DNA of 64,000 nt from Klebsiella oxytoca NBRC 105695 (GTDB lineage: Bacteria; Pseudomonadota; Gammaproteobacteria; Enterobacterales; Enterobacteriaceae): NCBI RefSeq assembly GCF_001598695.1, contig NZ_BCZK01000003.1, positions 186,001 through 250,000 on the forward strand, written 5' to 3'. Position 1 is the stretch's first letter. Each line of letters starts with the position of its first letter. A program made the position numbers and the translations under genes. This document shows positions 60,146 to 64,000 of the stretch, in pieces. Under the pieces are notes generated by a model. The model saw only the letters and a list, made by a program, of their open reading frames with translations. It made no database searches and was not told where the DNA came from.

Positions 60146-61141
60146 TTAGCTGACGAAACGGCGGCTATCAAACCGCTGAACCAGAGCCGAGAGCAGTAAG
60201 CTGCCCAGCAGCGCGGCGCTGAATATCCAGATAATATCCAGTAACGGCCAGCGGCTTAGTTCAAGCCCGCTGGCGCGCAGCGCGTGAATGATCAGCGCAT
60301 GAAAACCGTAAATCCCTAAAGAATGGCGCGCAATCGGCGCAATAAGCGGCAGCTGACGCCGATTGAGCGTGTTTTTTACCAGCGTCAGCAGAGCGATGGC
60401 GCAGACAAAAACCGCAGGACCGCAGTATAAATACCAGGTATCGCCGAAATCGCCGCGCCAGCGCAGCTCGTGCAGCGTGCCGCGTGAGATTACCCACACG
60501 CCGACGATGAACAGCGCGGCGCAGAGGACGGTCAGCCATTTTTTCTCGGTATCCAGCATGCCGATAGCCCGTCCCAGCACGCCATACATCACGTAGTAAA
60601 ACGTGTCGCCGTTGATATAAAGATTGAACGGCAGCCATTCAACGCCTCCGGCTTTTACCGGGACCATATTGGGGTTCGCCAGAATGCCCAGTACCAGCAT
60701 CAGCGCCAGCAGCATCCTGCCGCTTACCTGTTTAACCTGCACCAGCGGCGAAAGCAGATATATCACGACGATGGCGAAGAAAAACCACAGATGGTAGAAC
60801 ACCGGTTTTTGCAGCAAATTCTTCAGCGACAGCTCAACGTTAATATGGGTGAACAGGGTGATATAGAGCAGCGATAGCGTGCTGTAGAAGAGAATGCATA
60901 GCGCGATACGCAGAAAATGGCGGGGCTGGGCGCTGCGCTCACCGAAAAACAGATAGCCTGAAATCATGAAAAATAGCGGTACGCTGACGCGGGACGCAGA
61001 GTTGAGGATATTGGCCAAATCCCACTCCAGCAGGCTAATCGCGTGCGGGTGCGTAATATACCAGGTAGTGCTATGAATCATGACGACCATCAGGCAGGCA
61101 ATGCCGCGCAAATGAGTAATCCAGTGTATTTTTTCCTGCAT
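60146..61141 (-). CDS. wecH: Membrane O-acetyltransferase WecH (YiaH)
   Basis: Acyltransferase-3 family inner-membrane protein of 331 residues with about ten hydrophobic segments. It begins with the family motif [19 protein letters not shown] (catalytic His near 22) and has [20 protein letters not shown] near 53-72. In E. coli this enzyme O-acetylates GlcNAc residues of enterobacterial common antigen. Divergent from ysaB. Confidence 0.94.
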   Translation of the reverse strand: MQEKIHWITHLRGIACLMVVMIHSTTWYITHPHAISLLEWDLANILNSASRVSVPLFFMISGYLFFGERSAQPRHFLRIALCILFYSTLSLLYITLFTHINVELSLKNLLQKPVFYHLWFFFAIVVIYLLSPLVQVKQVSGRMLLALMLVLGILANPNMVPVKAGGVEWLPFNLYINGDTFYYVMYGVLGRAIGMLDTEKKWLTVLCAALFIVGVWVISRGTLHELRWRGDFGDTWYLYCGPAVFVCAIALLTLVKNTLNRRQLPLIAPIARHSLGIYGFHALIIHALRASGLELSRWPLLDIIWIFSAALLGSLLLSALVQRFDSRRFVS

Positions 61142-61321
61142 CAGAACCTCAGTTTCACCTTCTCCATCTGGCTCTGACTATCCTTATTCGACCCTGTCGC
61201 AGTGGAATAATCTGAGTTTTTCGCCATAGACTTGTCGAGGTGTGGCCCAATTCGCACAATGAGCCGGTTATTTTACGTAAGCTGCACGATAACAATTTAC
61301 TAACAAGGCGGTCGAGAACAA

Positions 61322-61618
61322 ATGGTGATGAAATATGCGTTTTCTGGACTACTGCTGTGCCTGCTGGCGGGCTGTAGCGCAACGCCGCCTCAGCCTACGC
61401 AGAAAGCGCGGATAACGCCGCAGACCACCCTCAATATGGAGCAGCTTTGCAAGGATAATGCCGCCGTCCGTTATAATACAGGCGTGCGTCAGGTGGACGT
61501 CAGCCATTTCGAGCAGTTCCAGGGCAGCTTTGAGCTTTCGGGCAAGACTGCGCGGAATGAACGCTTTATCTGTTCTTTTGACCCGGACGGGCAGTTTTTA
61601 CATCTTTCGATGCGCTAA
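61322..61618 (+). CDS. ysaB: Small lipoprotein YsaB
   Basis: Predicted lipoprotein of 98 residues: signal YAFSGLLLCLLAGCSA with the lipobox LLAGC, Cys near 18, then a short Pro/Gln linker and a conserved globular part (LNMEQLCKDNAAVRYNTG; FEQFQGSFELSG; FDPDGQFLHLSMR) matching E. coli YsaB. Function unknown. Two starts are possible (61322 and 61328). It lies 127 bp before glyQ; this gap includes TATACT at 61697-61702 as a plausible -10 for glyQS, without a convincing -35. Confidence 0.88.
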   Translation: MVMKYAFSGLLLCLLAGCSATPPQPTQKARITPQTTLNMEQLCKDNAAVRYNTGVRQVDVSHFEQFQGSFELSGKTARNERFICSFDPDGQFLHLSMR

Positions 61619-61745
61619 CGACGGCCGCGCTGGCGCTAATTTCCGCAATTTTCCCTAAACAACCCCGTTTCGTACTGTATATCTCGCAGCCAGCGGGTAT
61701 ACTGGCTCCTTCCTTTAAATCCACACGTATCCAGCACGAAATCAT

Positions 61746-62657
61746 ATGCAAAAGTTTGATACCAGGACCTTCCAGGGCCTGATCCTGACCTTACAGGATT
61801 ACTGGGCTCGCCAGGGCTGCACCATTGTTCAACCACTGGACATGGAAGTCGGCGCAGGCACCTCTCACCCGATGACCTGCTTACGCGCATTGGGTCCAGA
61901 GCCGATGGCGACCGCCTACGTGCAGCCGTCTCGTCGCCCGACCGATGGCCGTTACGGTGAAAACCCGAACCGCTTACAGCACTACTATCAGTTCCAGGTA
62001 GTGATAAAACCCTCCCCGGAGAACATCCAGGAGCTCTACCTTGGCTCGCTGAAAGAGCTGGGTATGGACCCGACCATCCACGACATTCGCTTCGTCGAAG
62101 ACAACTGGGAAAACCCGACGCTGGGCGCCTGGGGTCTGGGTTGGGAAGTGTGGCTGAACGGTATGGAAGTCACGCAGTTCACCTACTTCCAGCAGGTGGG
62201 CGGTCTGGAGTGTAAGCCGGTTACCGGCGAGATCACCTACGGTCTGGAACGTCTGGCGATGTATATCCAGGGTGTCGACAGCGTTTACGATCTGGTCTGG
62301 AGCGATGGCCCGCTGGGGAAAACGACCTACGGCGACGTGTTCCATCAGAACGAAGTGGAGCAATCCACCTATAACTTCGAATACGCTGACGTGGACTTCC
62401 TGTTCTCCTGCTTCGAGCAGTACGAGAAAGAAGCCCAGCAGCTGCTGGCGCTGGAAAACCCGCTGCCGCTGCCTGCCTACGAGCGCATTCTCAAAGCCGC
62501 CCATAGCTTTAACCTGCTGGACGCGCGTAAAGCCATCTCCGTCACCGAGCGTCAGCGCTATATCCTGCGCATTCGCACCCTGACCAAAGCAGTGGCTGAA
62601 GCTTACTATGCTTCCCGTGAAGCCCTTGGCTTCCCGATGTGCAACAAGAATAAATAA
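61746..62657 (+). CDS. glyQ: Glycyl-tRNA synthetase alpha subunit
   Basis: Catalytic subunit of the heterotetrameric (alpha2beta2) class II glycyl-tRNA synthetase. The 303-residue protein matches the family throughout ([20 protein letters not shown]; motif 2 region [20 protein letters not shown]; motif 3 region [15 protein letters not shown]). Essential. glyS follows 9 bp after its stop. Confidence 0.99.
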   Translation: MQKFDTRTFQGLILTLQDYWARQGCTIVQPLDMEVGAGTSHPMTCLRALGPEPMATAYVQPSRRPTDGRYGENPNRLQHYYQFQVVIKPSPENIQELYLGSLKELGMDPTIHDIRFVEDNWENPTLGAWGLGWEVWLNGMEVTQFTYFQQVGGLECKPVTGEITYGLERLAMYIQGVDSVYDLVWSDGPLGKTTYGDVFHQNEVEQSTYNFEYADVDFLFSCFEQYEKEAQQLLALENPLPLPAYERILKAAHSFNLLDARKAISVTERQRYILRIRTLTKAVAEAYYASREALGFPMCNKNK

Positions 62658-62666
62658 GAGGCGGCC

Positions 62667-64000
62667 ATGTCTGAGAAAACTTTCCTGGTGGAAATCGGCA
62701 CTGAAGAACTGCCACCAAAAGCCCTGCGCAGCCTGGCTGAATCCTTTGCTGCGAACGTGACCGCAGAGCTGGATAACGCTGGCCTTGCGCACGGTAAAGT
62801 TGAATGGTTTGCCGCGCCGCGCCGTCTGGCGCTGAAAGTGGCGAATCTGGCGGCTGCGCAAGCAGACCGCGAAGTCGAAAAACGCGGTCCGGCGATTGCC
62901 CAGGCGTTTGACGCCAGCGGCCACCCGAGTAAAGCGGCCGAAGGCTGGGCGCGCGGCTGCGGTATCACCGTCGATCAGGCGGAACGTCTGACGACCGATA
63001 AGGGCGAATGGCTGCTGTATCGTGCTCACGTGAAAGGCGAGAGCACCGAAGCGCTGCTGCCAAACATGATCGCAACCTCGTTGGCGAAGCTGCCGATCCC
63101 GAAACTGATGCGCTGGGGCGCGTCCGACGTCCACTTCGTGCGTCCGGTTCATACCGTGACCCTGCTGCTGGGCGACAAAGTCATCCCGGCAACTATTCTG
63201 GGCGTCCAGTCCGATCGCGTTATTCGCGGCCACCGCTTTATGGGCGAGGCTGAGTTCACTATCGACAATGCCGATCAGTATCCGCAGATCCTGCTGGAGC
63301 GCGGTAAAGTCATCGCCGATTACGAACAGCGTAAAGCCAAAATTAAAGCCGATGCAGAAGAAGCAGCGCGTAAAATTGGCGGCAACGCCGATCTGAGCGA
63401 AAGTCTGCTGGAAGAGGTGACTTCACTGGTGGAATGGCCGGTAGTCCTCACCGCGAAGTTCGAAGAGAAATTCCTTGCGGTGCCTGCCGAAGCGCTGGTT
63501 TACACCATGAAGGGCGACCAGAAGTACTTCCCGGTTTACGACAACGCGGGCAAGCTGCTGCCGAACTTCATCTTCGTCGCCAACATTGAGTCGAAAGATC
63601 CGCAGCAGATTATCTCCGGTAACGAGAAAGTGGTTCGCCCGCGCCTGGCGGATGCTGAGTTCTTCTTCAATACTGACCGTAAAAAACGTCTGGAAGATAA
63701 CCTTCCGCGTCTGCAAACCGTCCTGTTCCAGCAGCAACTGGGTACGCTGCGCGATAAGACCGATCGTATTCAGGCGCTGGCCGGCTGGATCGCCGAGCAG
63801 ATTGGCGCTGACGTGAATCATGCCACCCGCGCGGGCCTGCTCTCCAAGTGCGACCTGATGACCAACATGGTCTTCGAGTTCACCGATACGCAGGGCGTGA
63901 TGGGCATGCACTACGCGCGCCATGATGGCGAAGCGGAAGACGTTGCGGTTGCCCTGAACGAGCAGTATCAGCCGCGCTTTGCTGGCGATGACCTGCCGTC
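62667..64000 (+). CDS. glyS: Glycyl-tRNA synthetase beta subunit (5' part only)
   Basis: Beta subunit of the tetrameric glycyl-tRNA synthetase, supplying tRNA recognition. The frame opens [20 protein letters not shown] at 62667, preceded by AAGAGGCGG, and stays open to the right edge, so 444 of about 689 codons are present. The conserved [20 protein letters not shown] block lies near 332-351. The missing part includes the C-terminal anticodon-binding region. Confidence 0.98.
   Translation, partial: MSEKTFLVEIGTEELPPKALRSLAESFAANVTAELDNAGLAHGKVEWFAAPRRLALKVANLAAAQADREVEKRGPAIAQAFDASGHPSKAAEGWARGCGITVDQAERLTTDKGEWLLYRAHVKGESTEALLPNMIATSLAKLPIPKLMRWGASDVHFVRPVHTVTLLLGDKVIPATILGVQSDRVIRGHRFMGEAEFTIDNADQYPQILLERGKVIADYEQRKAKIKADAEEAARKIGGNADLSESLLEEVTSLVEWPVVLTAKFEEKFLAVPAEALVYTMKGDQKYFPVYDNAGKLLPNFIFVANIESKDPQQIISGNEKVVRPRLADAEFFFNTDRKKRLEDNLPRLQTVLFQQQLGTLRDKTDRIQALAGWIAEQIGADVNHATRAGLLSKCDLMTNMVFEFTDTQGVMGMHYARHDGEAEDVAVALNEQYQPRFAGDDLP

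Noticed and set aside
61974-63233. Open frame of 419 codons antisense to glyQ and glyS
   Set aside because: It lies wholly opposite two essential, fully recognised genes; long antisense frames are usual in GC-rich coding DNA with this codon bias, and the translation resembles nothing known.

Overview
The window is ordinary enterobacterial chromosome. Gene order is collinear (in reverse) with the E. coli K-12 stretch from slmA to glyS: slmA-dut-coaBC-radC-rpmBG-mutM-coaD-waaA, hldD-kbl-tdh-envC-gpmI-yibN-grxC-secB-gpsA-cysE-trmL-lldDRP-yibL, mtlRDA-yibIH-yibF-selAB, ysaA-avtA-malS-bax-xylRHGF/xylAB-yiaB-wecH-ysaB-glyQS. The lipopolysaccharide (LPS) core cluster between coaD and hldD is not E. 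coli-like: it carries waaE, wabH, wabG, waaQ, wabN, a family-9 transferase, waaL and a Kdo-transferase-like gene. That set and order is the one described for Klebsiella, so the organism is most likely Klebsiella/Raoultella or a close relative. Assignments rest on recognising the translated proteins; no database search was run.

Layout. 1-4670: cell division and DNA housekeeping (slmA, cut by the left edge; dut, coaBC, radC, rpmB-rpmG-mutM). 4797-19080: coaD joined to the LPS core locus. Most genes read leftward; wabN and the family-9 transferase read rightward. 19295-21523: threonine catabolism (kbl-tdh), then an unassigned WaaE-like glycosyltransferase. 22480-30308: yibQ-envC-gpmI leftward, yibN-grxC-secB-gpsA-cysE rightward, trmL leftward. 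30435-34083: the L-lactate operon with two LldR operators. 34560-41934: yibL, yibT, the mannitol operon with a multi-site CRP control region, divergent yibIH and yibF. 42030-45262: selAB. 45331-46542: a small membrane protein, a 3' remnant of the IclR-type regulator yiaJ/plaR, and ysaA. 46627-51231: avtA, malS, bax. 51292-59595: the full xylose regulon. 59763-64000: yiaB, wecH, ysaB, glyQ and the first two thirds of glyS.

How the genes work together. HldD makes the ADP-heptose used by WaaC, WaaF and WaaQ; WaaA adds Kdo to lipid A; WaaE, WabG, WabH and WabN build the Klebsiella inner and proximal outer core; the Kdo-transferase-like, WaaL and family-9 genes form the variable outer-core/O-antigen-ligation cassette. 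Three complete sugar or acid utilisation modules (lactate, mannitol, xylose) each carry transporter, enzymes and regulator. REP-type palindromes and intercistronic hairpins lie at many operon joints.

I found no phage, insertion sequence, CRISPR array, toxin-antitoxin or defence locus, and no convincing undescribed multi-gene system. The points most worth a second look are the plaR deletion scar, the outer-core cassette, the WaaE paralogue beside tdh, and several structured leaders or intercistronic hairpins.
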